Below, piece by piece: positions 27,525 to 36,949 of a stretch of DNA of 64,000 nt. Positions within the stretch are counted from its first letter, which is position 1. Every line of letters begins with the position of its first letter. The position numbers and the translations under genes were made by a program. Source of the stretch: Pseudarthrobacter enclensis (GTDB lineage: Bacteria; Actinomycetota; Actinomycetes; Actinomycetales; Micrococcaceae); NCBI RefSeq assembly GCF_030811655.1, contig NZ_JAUSRE010000016.1, positions 1-64,000 on the forward strand, in the 5' to 3' direction. The notes under the pieces were generated by a model. That model was not told where the DNA came from. It searched no databases and saw only the letters and a program-made list of their open reading frames with translations.

Positions 27525-28013
27525 TTACAGCGGAGTGACCGTCCTGGTGCTGCTGTCCCAAAGACGCGCGGCCGTGCACTGTCCTTCAACGCGCAGGTCC
27601 AGCAACTCCATGGCTGTTCCCAGTTGCCCGGCCGGGATGCGCCGGGAAAGAGTGACGTGCGGCGTCCAGCCTCCCGGAAGCGTCAGCGGCAACGCGCCGG
27701 TCAGATTGAAGTGGACCTGCCGGTGCAGTTGCAGCAGGGGAGTGCTCAGCAGTACCGACCTGGCCAGGACGTACTTGCCTGGGCCCGCTGGAAAAACGAT
27801 CACTCCCGAGAATGCGATGTCCAGGGGAAGCGCCTGCCACGGACCGCCCTCCTTGAATTCCAGCTCCCCGCCGGCGGCAAGCGTGATGTGCGGACTGTTG
27901 CTGGGGGAGGTGTGGGCTGCCAGGCTGGGCACGCCCGCGGCCTGGAGCCGCACCCAGTCCGCCCTGATGAGGGAATCGGTGGGGTCGTCAAAGACCAACT
28001 CGACGCTGCGCAT
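27525..28013 (-). CDS. 2H phosphoesterase, 2'-5' RNA ligase (LigT/ThpR) type
   Basis: A 162-residue protein with the two diagnostic H-X-T/S-h motifs, PHITL (about residue 42) and PHVTLSRR (about 117), that form the active site of 2H phosphoesterases. Members act on 2'-5' or cyclic phosphates in RNA or nucleotides; the substrate here is unknown. Overall similarity to ThpR is modest. It stands about 270 bases from disA and could share its transcript; no terminator is visible between them. Confidence 0.8.
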   Translation of the reverse strand: MRSVELVFDDPTDSLIRADWVRLQAAGVPSLAAHTSPSNSPHITLAAGGELEFKEGGPWQALPLDIAFSGVIVFPAGPGKYVLARSVLLSTPLLQLHRQVHFNLTGALPLTLPGGWTPHVTLSRRIPAGQLGTAMELLDLRVEGQCTAARLWDSSTRTVTPL

Positions 28014-28072
28014 GGACCCATCATGCCGTTACCCGGGGTTTGGTACGCCGGAGAAGGTGCCGGCGGGCAGGA

Positions 28073-28309
28073 TCAGCGGCGGTGCTCCCTGAGCATCCGC
28101 TCCAGGTCCCTGCTGACTTTCGAAAGGGACGCTGCCCTCAGCGCCCTGTGTTCCGCGGGCGTCTGGACCCCGGGCTTTCCCGTGCCAACTGATGATGCGC
28201 CGGAGGAGGAGCCCTGGCTGCCAGCCGGGCGGGGACCGTTGGCCAGGTTGGTGGCCAGGGGATCGAAGAAAAGGTTGCCGGAGAAGGTGGCGCCATGGAT
28301 CATGCGCAC
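28073..28309 (-). CDS. Small hypothetical protein, 78 residues
   Basis: ATG 28309 opens 78 codons. The N-terminus (IHGATFSGNLFFDPLATNLA) is followed by a Gly/Ser/Pro-rich middle and a basic helical C-terminus (RALRAASLSKVSRDLERMLR). Codon use is like that of a real gene, and it precedes the LigT-like gene on the same strand. No family recognised. Confidence 0.5.
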   Translation of the reverse strand: MRMIHGATFSGNLFFDPLATNLANGPRPAGSQGSSSGASSVGTGKPGVQTPAEHRALRAASLSKVSRDLERMLREHRR

Positions 28310-28484
28310 ACGCTATCCGGCCTGCATTTCGCAGCCTTGAACGTCCCGTTTCGCCCGCGTTAAGCGGAACCGGTCCCGTTTGCGGCCCTGCGATAAACTT
28401 GTACTTTGGCCGTTTGCCAATGACATTCCCGCCCTCGAGTCGCACACCGCCCCGGGCAGAAACAACCGCAGCGAAAGTAGCACC

Positions 28485-30098
28485 GTGTCCCAAGATGTCC
28501 TGACCCCCGCCCGGATCTCCGCGATTCACAAGGAAGCGGGCCGTCGCAGGACCTTTGCCGTTATTTCGCACCCGGACGCCGGAAAGTCCACTCTCACCGA
28601 AGCGCTGGCCCTGCATGCAAAAGTGATCGGTACGGCGGGTGCCTCCAGCGGCAAGGCCAACCGCAAGGAAACTGTCTCCGACTGGATGCAGATGGAAAAG
28701 GACCGCGGCATCTCCATCAGCTCGGCCGCCCTGCAGTTCTCCTACCGCGACACTGTCATCAACCTCCTGGACACCCCCGGACACGCCGACTTCTCGGAAG
28801 ATACCTACCGCGTGCTCGCCGCCGTCGACTGCGCCGTGATGCTCGTGGACGCCGCCAAAGGCCTGGAAACCCAGACCATGAAGCTCTTCGAGGTCTGCAA
28901 GCAGCGCAACCTGCCCATCATCACCGTCATTAACAAGTGGGACCGCCCGGGCCTGGATGCCCTGGCACTGATGGACGAAATCACCGAACGCACCGGCCTG
29001 CAGCCCATGCCGCTGACGTGGGCCGTGGGCATCTCCGGCGACTTCCGCGGCGTCTGGGACCTGCGCAACGACCGCTTCGCCCGGTTCCAGCGCAACAACG
29101 CCGGGGCACAGATCGCCATCACCGAGTACTTCACTCCCGAGGAAGCCGCGGAGGACCAGGGCAGCAACTGGTCCGACGCCGTGGACGAAGCCGGTTTGGT
29201 AGTCGAGTCCAACCTTGAGTTCGACGTGGAGGCGTTCCACGCGGGCCAGGCAACCCCCATCCTGTTCAGCTCGGCCGCACTGAACTTCGGTGTGAAGGAA
29301 CTGCTGGACGCGCTGGTGGACTTTGCCCCGCCGGCCGCACCCCGGCCGGACATCGACGGCAACCCCCGCCCGGTCGAGTCCCCGTTCTCCGGCTTCGTGT
29401 TCAAGGTCCAGGCCGGCATGAACAAGGCCCACCGCGACCACGTGGCCTTCATCCGGGTCTGCTCCGGCGTCTTCGAACGGGGCATGGTGGTCACCCAGAC
29501 CCGGACGGGCAAGTCGTTCGCCACCAAATACGCACAGCAGGTGTTCGGCCGCGAACGCGAAGTCATCGACGAGGCCTACCCCGGGGACGTTGTGGGCCTG
29601 GTCAACGCCTCATCGCTGCGTGTAGGGGACAGCCTCTTCCTTGACGAAGCCGTGGAGTACCCGGCCATCCCGCTGTTCGCCCCCGAGCACTTCCAGGTGG
29701 CACGCTCCAAGGACCCCAGCAAGTTCAAGCAGTTCCGCCGCGGCATCGAGCAACTGGAACACGAGGGCGTCATCCAGCTGCTCCGCTCCGACCTCCGCGG
29801 GGACCAGGCGCCGGTGCTTGCCGCCGTCGGGCCCATGCAGTTCGAGGTGGTGGAGGACCGCATGGCGCATGACTTCAGCGCCCCCATGCGCCTGGAGCGG
29901 CTGCCCTACTCCCTGGCCAGGATTACGACGGCGGATGCCATGCCGGCGTTGGCAAACGTACCGGGCGCGGAGGTACTTTTGCGGTCCGACGGCGAGTACC
30001 TTGCGTTGTTCAACGACGTGTGGGCGCTGCGCCGGATCGAGAAGAACCACCCGGACCTGACCCTCGTGCCCATCGGCACCCACAACCCCGCTAAGTAA
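28485..30098 (+). CDS. prfC: Peptide chain release factor 3
   Basis: A 537-residue translational GTPase that recycles RF1 and RF2 after termination. G1 ISHPDAGKST lies near residue 29, G3 DTPGHADFSEDTYR and G4 NKWDR follow, and the C-terminal RF3 domains include the GPMQFEVVEDRM stretch. GTG 28485 (protein SQDVLTPARI) is chosen for family length; the frame is open 35 codons further upstream without a start context. It is followed after six bases by the FabF-like gene. Confidence 0.94.
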   Translation: MSQDVLTPARISAIHKEAGRRRTFAVISHPDAGKSTLTEALALHAKVIGTAGASSGKANRKETVSDWMQMEKDRGISISSAALQFSYRDTVINLLDTPGHADFSEDTYRVLAAVDCAVMLVDAAKGLETQTMKLFEVCKQRNLPIITVINKWDRPGLDALALMDEITERTGLQPMPLTWAVGISGDFRGVWDLRNDRFARFQRNNAGAQIAITEYFTPEEAAEDQGSNWSDAVDEAGLVVESNLEFDVEAFHAGQATPILFSSAALNFGVKELLDALVDFAPPAAPRPDIDGNPRPVESPFSGFVFKVQAGMNKAHRDHVAFIRVCSGVFERGMVVTQTRTGKSFATKYAQQVFGREREVIDEAYPGDVVGLVNASSLRVGDSLFLDEAVEYPAIPLFAPEHFQVARSKDPSKFKQFRRGIEQLEHEGVIQLLRSDLRGDQAPVLAAVGPMQFEVVEDRMAHDFSAPMRLERLPYSLARITTADAMPALANVPGAEVLLRSDGEYLALFNDVWALRRIEKNHPDLTLVPIGTHNPAK

Positions 30099-30104
30099 GG
30101 CACC

Positions 30105-31334
30105 GTGAACACTCCCGCACCCCGCGCCGTCGTCACCGGTGCCGGCACCATCAACCCCATCGGTGCCGGCGTCAAGGAAACATGGGAGGCCCTGCTGGAC
30201 GGGCGCTCCGGTATAGGCAACCTTGGGCAGGACTGGGCGGAACAGCTGCCGGTGAAGATCGCGGGGCAGGTCAGGGCGGATCTGTCGGCCCACCTCAGCA
30301 CCCGCGAAATGAAGCGCATGGACCGCTGCGGGCAACTGGCCCTGATCGCTGCGCGCGAGGCCTGGTCCCAGGCAGGCGCACCGGAAGTGGATCCCGAGCG
30401 GTTCGCCGTGGTGATTGGCTCAGCGTACGGCGGCCTGGGGTCCACCATTGAGCAGGACCGCACGCTGAACCAGTCCGGTCCGCGCAAGGTCTCGCCGCAC
30501 ACCCTGACCCGGCTCATGGCCAACGGCCCCGCCGCGTGGGTGTCCATCGACCTCGGAGCCCGCGGCGGTGCCCGCACCCCCGTCAGTGCCTGCGCCTCCG
30601 GGGCGGAAGCGATTGTCCAGGCAGCCGAGCTGATCCGGTCCGGCGCCGCCGACGTCGTGATTGCCGGTGGCGTGGATGCCTCGGTGAATGACCTGGTGAT
30701 CAGCGGGTTTTCACAGATCCGGGCTTTGTCCACCCGCTCCGGCGACCCGCAGCTTGCGTCGCGTCCGTTCGACGCCGGCCGGGACGGCTTTGTGCTGGCC
30801 GAGGGTGCCGCCGTGGTGGTGCTGGAGAGCGAAGCGCACGCCCGTTCCCGCGGCGCAGCAGTGTTGGGGGCCGTCGCCGGTGGTGCGGTGACCTCCGACG
30901 CCAACGACATCGTGGCCGCCGATCCCGCCATGCAGCGCCGCGTCATGCAGAAAGCGCTGGCCTCTGCAGGCCTGCAGCCGGGGGACGTCGGATTCGTCCA
31001 TGCGCATGCCACCTCCACGCCCGTGGGAGACCGGCTGGAGGGCCAGGCCATCAGCGACGTCTTCGGGGCCTCCGTTCCGGTGACGTCCACAAAGGGGCAT
31101 ACAGGCCACCTGCTGGGCGGCGCAGGTGCGCTGGCCGCCGTCGTGGCTCTGGAAGCCCTGCGCACGGGCCGGCTTCCCGGCACGCTGAACGTTGACGCGC
31201 TGGACCCGGAGGTGGACCTCAACGTCATCACCGCGGCCACCCACGAGCTCCCGCCGGGTTATGCACCGGCAGGGCTGGTGAATGCCTTCGGCTTCGGCGG
31301 CCACAGCGTGGCCCTGGTCCTCACCGCTGGTTAG
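30105..31334 (+). CDS. Beta-ketoacyl-ACP synthase II-like protein
   Basis: A 409-residue condensing enzyme of the FabF type. The Cys-His-His triad is visible: C163 in PVSACASGAEA, His in HAHATSTPVGD and His in KGHTGHLLGGAG; the start AVVTGAGTINPIG is typical. FabF extends malonyl-ACP chains with an acyl-thioester. It is encoded outside any fatty-acid cluster, directly after prfC, so it is probably a second synthase with a specialised or duplicate role rather than the main FabF. GTG start. Confidence 0.88.
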   Translation: MNTPAPRAVVTGAGTINPIGAGVKETWEALLDGRSGIGNLGQDWAEQLPVKIAGQVRADLSAHLSTREMKRMDRCGQLALIAAREAWSQAGAPEVDPERFAVVIGSAYGGLGSTIEQDRTLNQSGPRKVSPHTLTRLMANGPAAWVSIDLGARGGARTPVSACASGAEAIVQAAELIRSGAADVVIAGGVDASVNDLVISGFSQIRALSTRSGDPQLASRPFDAGRDGFVLAEGAAVVVLESEAHARSRGAAVLGAVAGGAVTSDANDIVAADPAMQRRVMQKALASAGLQPGDVGFVHAHATSTPVGDRLEGQAISDVFGASVPVTSTKGHTGHLLGGAGALAAVVALEALRTGRLPGTLNVDALDPEVDLNVITAATHELPPGYAPAGLVNAFGFGGHSVALVLTAG

Positions 31335-31358
31335 CCAAAACGCCGACAACGCCGGTAC

Positions 31359-31396
31359 GGTGCGGGAACGCCGGTACGGTCCGGCGTCCCGGCACC
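31359..31396. terminator. Bidirectional terminator hairpin between convergent genes
   Basis: GGTGCGGGAACGCCGG (31359-31374) and CCGGCGTCCCGGCACC (31381-31396) pair at 14 of 16 positions around TACGGT. It sits between the 3' ends of the FabF-like and Nudix genes. There is no T-run. Confidence 0.6.
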
Positions 31397-31438
31397 GATC
31401 CGGCGATCCGGATGCAGCAGGGCTTCCAAGCGGGTGAA

Positions 31439-31927
31439 CTAGTTGTCCGCCATGTCCTCAACCAGTGCCTCGAGGACGGGCAGCTGGCCTTTCACGAGCT
31501 TCAGCCGGGCCTCCTGCTCCGGAAACCAGCGGGCGTCGTCAATCTCGGGGTAGTGCTGGATCCGGCCGGACCCTTTGGGCCACTCCAGCGGAAAGGTGTT
31601 GCTGCTGATCACCTCGGGGGCGAAATCGGCCTCCGCCGTGTAGACGGTGATGAGCTTCCCGGAGGATTGCCGGAACTCGCCCAGCAGCCGGTAGGCGGCT
31701 TCGGGGGCGGCAGTTCCCATCTCCTCTGCGAACTCGCGCAGTGCGGCGGCCAGGGGGTCCTCGCCGTCGGCATACTCGCCCTTGGGGATGGACCAGGCGT
31801 GCACGTCCTTACGGGCCCAGAACGGGCCGCCCATGTGCGCTATCCACACCTCCAGCGCGTCCCGCGTGCCGCCGGGGCCGGCCACGTCCTGCCTGTACAG
31901 CAGCAAGCCTGCGCTTCGAACGGGCAT
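31439..31927 (-). CDS. Nudix hydrolase
   Basis: A 162-residue Nudix protein with the full box G-X5-E-X7-REUXEEXGU (from G in GEYADGED to REFAEEMGT, about 50-72). The N-terminal SAGLLLYR and WSIPKGE suit the subgroup that handles diadenosine polyphosphates or other nucleoside diphosphate derivatives. Substrate unknown. It is monocistronic and divergent from the 79-residue protein gene. Confidence 0.88.
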   Translation of the reverse strand: MPVRSAGLLLYRQDVAGPGGTRDALEVWIAHMGGPFWARKDVHAWSIPKGEYADGEDPLAAALREFAEEMGTAAPEAAYRLLGEFRQSSGKLITVYTAEADFAPEVISSNTFPLEWPKGSGRIQHYPEIDDARWFPEQEARLKLVKGQLPVLEALVEDMADN

Positions 31928-32062
31928 CGATCCTCCAAACGGGTCACTTCGCAGACGAAGTGCAGTTGCCTTCCGCCGTTAACGTGGCGTTCACGGCGCT
32001 GCTCTAGGTTATTCCCTCAGGCACATTGCCAGGCACTCTGCTCGAAAGGGACGGGACCACCC

Positions 32063-32302
32063 ATGGCCAACATTGCTGAAGTTTTGGGCCGGCTGACGCC
32101 GGAAGAAGTGGATGAGCTCCGCAACCTTGGTCCGCAGGGCCACCTGCCGCGGCATCTGGTTGATGCCCTGGACCGGGCGGCAGGGGGAGCCGGTTCGGGC
32201 CGCGGGTACTACGTCTCGAACGGAAACGTCAGCGCCACCGGGGGACCGCTGCTGGTGCTGCGCAGCGACGTCTCCCGCTGGCTGGCGGCCCCGGGCTCCT
32301 GA
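32063..32302 (+). CDS. Small hypothetical protein, 79 residues
   Basis: ATG 32063 opens 79 codons. An N-terminal helical segment (AEVLGRLTPEEVDELRNLGP) leads to a short beta-like C-terminus ending VLRSDVSRWL. Codon use matches the genome, and GGGACGGG could serve as a ribosome site. Family unknown. The 3' end lies 57 bases from the convergent kinase gene. Confidence 0.6.
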   Translation: MANIAEVLGRLTPEEVDELRNLGPQGHLPRHLVDALDRAAGGAGSGRGYYVSNGNVSATGGPLLVLRSDVSRWLAAPGS

Positions 32303-32359
32303 CTGCTGCCCGGCCCCGGCCCGGACCCGGGTTGCTGCGGCGTGAGCTGGCGGACGCGG

Positions 32360-34048
32360 TCAGGATCCAGGCAGCGTAAAGGTAGCCTTGGTGCCCACCC
32401 CGGGCTTACTCTCCAGGCTGATTGAGCCACCGTGGCCTTCCACGATGGTCTTGCTGACCGGCAGTCCCAGGCCTGCGCCGGGAATGGCTGTTTCCCTGGA
32501 CCGTGCCGAACGGAAGAACTTGGTGAACGCCTGTTCCTGCTCTTCGGCGGTCATTCCCAGGCCGGTGTCCGTGATGGAGCACGCCAGGCCCGCCTTGGTT
32601 TTGGCGGCACTGGCTGTGATCAGGCCGCCGTTGGGGGAGTACTTGATTGCATTAGAGAGCAGGTTTCGGATCACCTGGCTGATTCGCCGCGTATCCATCC
32701 TTGCCGGCAGTGGCTGCTCCACGTCCAGCACCAGCTGCAGGCCGTTGCTGGCTGCCTTGGGTAAGGCCCCGTCAACCTCAAGGGTGAGCAGCCGGGCCAG
32801 ATCAGCCTCCTCCTGGGAGAGGTCCACGCGCTCCGACGCAACAGCGATCAGGTCATTGACCAGGTTCAGCAGATGCTCCGCGTTGCGGCGCACCACCAGA
32901 AGCTCATACTGGATGTCCTCATGCCCCGGTTCCTCCAGGACCAGTTCCAGGTACCCGAGGATGGAAGTCAGCGGGGTCCGCAGCTCGTGCGACACCGTAG
33001 CGACGAAGTTGTCCTTTGCCGCCAGTGCTGCGATCAGGCTGGTCACGTCCACGAACGTTATGACGGCACCTCCTTCCTGGCCGCCCGCCGGTGGGAATCC
33101 ATGCGAACTGACCGAGTAGGCGCGCTGGTTGTCGGCTGGGCCAGCCCAGTACAACTCGTCCGTGAACGTTTCCCCTGCGGCAGCGCGGGCTGCGGGAAGC
33201 AGACCTGCCGGTACCGGGGTTGAGCGGTCCGCAGACAGCAGCAGCTGCTGGCCTCTTGCCGACCCGCTGACGCCGGCCAGGACCGGGTCCCCCCGCATGG
33301 CCTTGTTTGCGAGCACTGTGTTGCCCTTTGGGTCCACCACCCATACGCCTACCCCAACGGCTTTGAGGACAGCATCGAGCAGGTTCTGGCGGCGGACGCT
33401 TTCACCAAGGGTTCGTGCCAGGTCATGCTCGTTTTCGACCAGGCTGAGGCGTTGGCGGCGGATGGTGGTGGCCACCACATGCGCGGTCACCGCAATGACG
33501 GACATGACCAAGGGAAGGATCAGGGTCCGGATCATCGAACCCCCGGCGGGCGGCGACCCCTGCACGGCCGCGGGAACAACGATGCTGAGGATGGTGCCGG
33601 CAATGGCAAGGGCAGGCATGAGGGAGCGGACCTGCGCAGAGAGCCAGATGACGGGAAACACCAGCATTACGCTCATCACACTGAAGGTGGGGCCACCCGC
33701 CTGCCGGGTGAGACCGATGGCAATGCAATCCATAAGCGGGATCACGGCAAACGCCTCTGCCGGGAGCCGGGCCCAGGGTATGGCCAAACACAAGGTGGCG
33801 ATGACCAGATGGAACAGCAGCGCGGCCGTGAACAGGTTGCTGCTGAGGGTCTCCGGGCTGAAAACGGCCGTGGCAACCACTACGAGGACCATGGCCAACG
33901 TGACCGGCGATTGGCTTGCTGCCACGCGCCTCCTGGCGCTCAGGCTGCCGAAGAGCCCATCGAGCCGGTCGGACACCACCGGCTGTAACGGCGCCCTGCG
34001 CCCATGGTCAACCGCGCGGGCGGTTTCCTGCTCTTCCCCAATTACCAC
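32360..34048 (-). CDS. Orphan membrane sensor histidine kinase
   Basis: A 562-residue kinase. A basic N-terminus is followed by six or so transmembrane helices (about 45-205), a coiled stretch, a PAS-like domain (about 230-330), the phospho-acceptor box VSHELRTPL with His near 353, and the HATPase domain (N box LLSNAIKYSP, G boxes DTGLGM and GAGLGLPVSK). All catalytic motifs are intact. No response regulator lies nearby, so its partner is encoded elsewhere. GTG 34048 start. The stimulus is unknown; the large membrane sensor resembles MASE-type inputs. Confidence 0.9.
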   Translation of the reverse strand: MVIGEEQETARAVDHGRRAPLQPVVSDRLDGLFGSLSARRRVAASQSPVTLAMVLVVVATAVFSPETLSSNLFTAALLFHLVIATLCLAIPWARLPAEAFAVIPLMDCIAIGLTRQAGGPTFSVMSVMLVFPVIWLSAQVRSLMPALAIAGTILSIVVPAAVQGSPPAGGSMIRTLILPLVMSVIAVTAHVVATTIRRQRLSLVENEHDLARTLGESVRRQNLLDAVLKAVGVGVWVVDPKGNTVLANKAMRGDPVLAGVSGSARGQQLLLSADRSTPVPAGLLPAARAAAGETFTDELYWAGPADNQRAYSVSSHGFPPAGGQEGGAVITFVDVTSLIAALAAKDNFVATVSHELRTPLTSILGYLELVLEEPGHEDIQYELLVVRRNAEHLLNLVNDLIAVASERVDLSQEEADLARLLTLEVDGALPKAASNGLQLVLDVEQPLPARMDTRRISQVIRNLLSNAIKYSPNGGLITASAAKTKAGLACSITDTGLGMTAEEQEQAFTKFFRSARSRETAIPGAGLGLPVSKTIVEGHGGSISLESKPGVGTKATFTLPGS

Positions 34049-34167
34049 GCTGCCCCCGGCACAGAAGTGTAAGCCTCCGTCTGCGAGAAGGTTCTGGACC
34101 TACATTACCCTGCAGGGGCGGGCCTGCCGGGGCCCGGACATCCCCTGGCGCCAACACGACGCCGATG

Positions 34168-35541
34168 CTAGCCGATCAGGAGGCTGAGGGCTTCCGTCAG
34201 GTGCTCCACTTCGCGCACGGAAAACCCTGCAGGCACCGGTCCGGGGCCTGCATGGCTGGCGGGAACCACCGCATGGGTGAATCCCAACCGGTGGGCCTCC
34301 TGTATGCGTTGGTTGATGCCTGGGACGGGGCGGACCTCCCCGGCCAGCCCCACCTCACCGAAGGCAATAAGCCGGATGGGCAGTGGTTTGCGGGCCTTGG
34401 CGGAGGCTACCGCAAGGGCAACGGCAAGGTCTGTTGCCGGTTCACTGAGCTTCACCCCGCCCACGGTGGCAACGTAGGAGTCGTCCTTGTGCAACAGGGT
34501 CCCCGCACGCTGCTGCAGTACGGCCAACAGCATGGAGACGCGCGAACTGTCCAGGCCGCTGGTGGCCCGCCGGGGCTGCGCGTTTGGGCTTTCGGCGAGC
34601 AGGGACTGCACTTCCGCCAGCAGGGGGCGGCGGCCCTCCATGGTGACGGTGATGCAGGTGCCCGACACCGGGTCCTTGGTGCGGCTTACGAATAGCCCGC
34701 TGGGATCAGCCAGGCCTTCGATGCCGTTCTCATTCAGGTCGAAGCAGCCGACATCATCGGTGGGCCCGTACCGGTTCTTGACGGCCCGGAGCAGACGCAG
34801 CCGCGAATGCCGTTCACCCTCGAACTGGCACACCACGTCCACCAGGTGCTCCAGTAGCCGCGGGCCAGCGATGGAACCGTCCTTGGTCACATGGCCCACC
34901 AACAGCGTTGTCATGTTGCGTCGCTTGGCTGCGGCAATGATGGAGGCCGCCACCTCCCTGACCTGGGACACGCCTCCTGCGCTGCCGTCCACATCAGCAC
35001 TGCTGAGCGTCTGCACTGAGTCAACGATCAGCAGCCGCGGTTCGATCTTCTCCACCTGCCCCAGTGCCTGGCCCAGGTCGGTCTCGGCGGACAGATAGAG
35101 GGATTCCGCGACGGCGTCGATCCGCTCCGCGCGCAGTTTCACCTGGGCGGCCGACTCTTCCCCTGTGACATAGAGGACGTCCCGGGCAGTCCGCGCGAAT
35201 TTGGCCGCCACGTCAAGCAGCAGGGTGGACTTGCCCACGCCGGGCTCGCCTGCCAGCAGGATGACGGCGCCGGGAACCAGGCCGCCGCCCAGTACCCGGT
35301 CCAGTTCGTCAACGCCGGTGGGGAGGAACGCCGCCGTGGTGGCATCGACGTCCGCGATCTTCCGCGCAGGCTCCGCCACGGTTGTGGCCGCCGTCGTCCG
35401 TGCCACCGCGGTGCCTGTTTCCTCAACGGTGCCCCAGGCCTGGCACTCGCCGCAGCGTCCCACCCACTTGACCGTGGTCCAGCCGCATTCGGCGCATTTG
35501 TACGCGGGCGCCTTGGACGCCCGGGAAGTCTTTATTGCCAT
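34168..35541 (-). CDS. radA: DNA repair protein RadA
   Basis: A 457-residue RecA-like branch-migration ATPase. It has an N-terminal C4 zinc finger (C16, C19, C30, C33 in YKCAECGWTTVKWVGRCGEC), Walker A GEPGVGKST near 90, the family motif KNRYG and a C-terminal Lon-like domain (AVPASHAG). ATG 35541 is chosen; an in-frame GTG ten codons upstream coincides with the end of the FUSC gene and lacks a better ribosome site. It lies downstream of that gene on the same strand and may share its transcript. RadA and DisA interact functionally in other bacteria. Confidence 0.95.
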   Translation of the reverse strand: MAIKTSRASKAPAYKCAECGWTTVKWVGRCGECQAWGTVEETGTAVARTTAATTVAEPARKIADVDATTAAFLPTGVDELDRVLGGGLVPGAVILLAGEPGVGKSTLLLDVAAKFARTARDVLYVTGEESAAQVKLRAERIDAVAESLYLSAETDLGQALGQVEKIEPRLLIVDSVQTLSSADVDGSAGGVSQVREVAASIIAAAKRRNMTTLLVGHVTKDGSIAGPRLLEHLVDVVCQFEGERHSRLRLLRAVKNRYGPTDDVGCFDLNENGIEGLADPSGLFVSRTKDPVSGTCITVTMEGRRPLLAEVQSLLAESPNAQPRRATSGLDSSRVSMLLAVLQQRAGTLLHKDDSYVATVGGVKLSEPATDLAVALAVASAKARKPLPIRLIAFGEVGLAGEVRPVPGINQRIQEAHRLGFTHAVVPASHAGPGPVPAGFSVREVEHLTEALSLLIG

Positions 35542-35570
35542 GCGTTCAACCCTAGTGGCGGGCACTGACA

Positions 35571-36698
35571 CTACAGTGCCGGCAGCACGTCCCTGGCCTC
35601 GTCCGCGTCCATGCCCGTGGCCTCCAGGAGGTCAACCATCAGCGGACGGAACAGCATGACCACCGTTTCGCCTTCCAGCCGCTGCACCTCCAGCAGCTTC
35701 GGGTGCAGGCGCAGGGCGATCTCACTCAAGTCCATGCGGGCCGTGCGCAGGTGGGCGCGGCGGACGCCGTCGTGCGATTCCGCAAGGCCCAGCGACAGCT
35801 CGTCGATTGCGGCAGCGGTCTCCTGGAGCACCCCGGCGATGCTGTCCGTCGCCTCGTCCGAGAGGGCCGCATGGTTGATGGCACTGGTCAGCCGCCGGGC
35901 GAAGACGCGGCTGTTGCGCAGCGCCAGGTCGATGAAATCCAGCGACTGCTTCAGCCGCTCCAGTTCATCACGGTGCCGCCGGTAGGCAGGTGCCAGGGTA
36001 GCCACCTCCCCGGACGCGCGGAGCGACTGGCGCATGGCGTCCACCAGGGGCTGGCAGTTCCTGCCGCGGATCAGCGCGTGCCAGGCCTGCGTGGAGTCGC
36101 TGTTGGCCAGGGCTCCCGCACACTCGCGCAGCACCTCGGCCAGTTCATGCAGCAGCTTCTGGACATCGCGGCGCGGCTCGCGGCGCGGATCCTTGGGCAT
36201 GAGGATGGTCACCAGCAACGCGCACAGGCCGCCCACCACGGCATCGATACTGCGGGTGAAAGGGCCGCCCGACGGCGCCGGCAGCAGCACCACCAGCAGC
36301 GACTGGAGTGCCAGCTGGGTGGTGAAGATGTTGCCGCTGTCCAGGAACCTGGCCAGAAGGATGGAAAAAAGAAGGACGACGGCGGCCTGCCAGATTCCGC
36401 TGCCCAGCCAGTGCAGGAGCAGGTCGCCGACGGCTATTCCTAGGGTGCAGCCGAGGCCCACCTCCACCACGCGCCGCAGCCGCGGCTCCCGCGAGAAGCC
36501 AAGGGCGATGAGGGACGAGGTGGCCGCGAACAGGGGTCCGGTGTGGCCCAGGACGTACTCTGCGAACGCATAGGCGGCCACGGCGCAGATCGTCATCTGG
36601 ATGGCCGGAACCAGGGAATTGCGGCTCCGGATGAGTCCGGTGCGGATACGGCCGTGCAGGAACCGCCTGCCTGCTGAGAGTCCTGCTGCTGGAGCCAT
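35571..36698 (-). CDS. FUSC/ArAE-family membrane protein
   Basis: A 375-residue protein with about five to six transmembrane helices in the first 170 residues (LVPAIQMTICAVAAYAFAEY, then LIALGFSREPRLRRVVEVG) and a long cytoplasmic helical domain. That is the half-size layout of aromatic-acid exporter-like FUSC proteins. ATG 36698 follows no strong ribosome site; earlier in-frame sequence is antisense to the pstS leader and is discounted. Transport substrate unknown. The stop is 27 bases from radA. Confidence 0.85.
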   Translation of the reverse strand: MAPAAGLSAGRRFLHGRIRTGLIRSRNSLVPAIQMTICAVAAYAFAEYVLGHTGPLFAATSSLIALGFSREPRLRRVVEVGLGCTLGIAVGDLLLHWLGSGIWQAAVVLLFSILLARFLDSGNIFTTQLALQSLLVVLLPAPSGGPFTRSIDAVVGGLCALLVTILMPKDPRREPRRDVQKLLHELAEVLRECAGALANSDSTQAWHALIRGRNCQPLVDAMRQSLRASGEVATLAPAYRRHRDELERLKQSLDFIDLALRNSRVFARRLTSAINHAALSDEATDSIAGVLQETAAAIDELSLGLAESHDGVRRAHLRTARMDLSEIALRLHPKLLEVQRLEGETVVMLFRPLMVDLLEATGMDADEARDVLPAL

Positions 36699-36809
36699 GC
36701 CGTTCAGTCTATTTGCTGCCAGGTCTTTCCAGATCCGTGTCCCCACTACGGCCGGACATGTGATCCGCGCAATGGTGACCCGGCATTTGTAAGCCAAAAT
36801 CCCGCCGTC

Positions 36810-36854
36810 GTTAATCCTCCGTTCACCTTCCACAGCCCATCCCGTTACCTGCGG
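36810..36854 (+). promoter_or_regulatory. Candidate PHO box upstream of pstS
   Basis: Eleven-base direct repeats run in register: GTTAATCCTCC (36810-36820), GTTCACCTTCC (36821-36831) and a weaker ACAGCCCATCC, followed by CGTTACCTGCG. GTTCACC-type 11-mers are the actinobacterial PhoP/PhoR operator, so the pst operon is probably induced by phosphate starvation. The start codon is about 95 bases downstream. Confidence 0.6.
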
Positions 36855-36949
36855 CCCATACCTTTCTTGAAGGTACAAAACGTACGCATCGCGCTGCAGG
36901 GTTCTCCGTCCCTGTCCGCACCTGAATAACCCTGGAAGGGGTACATCTA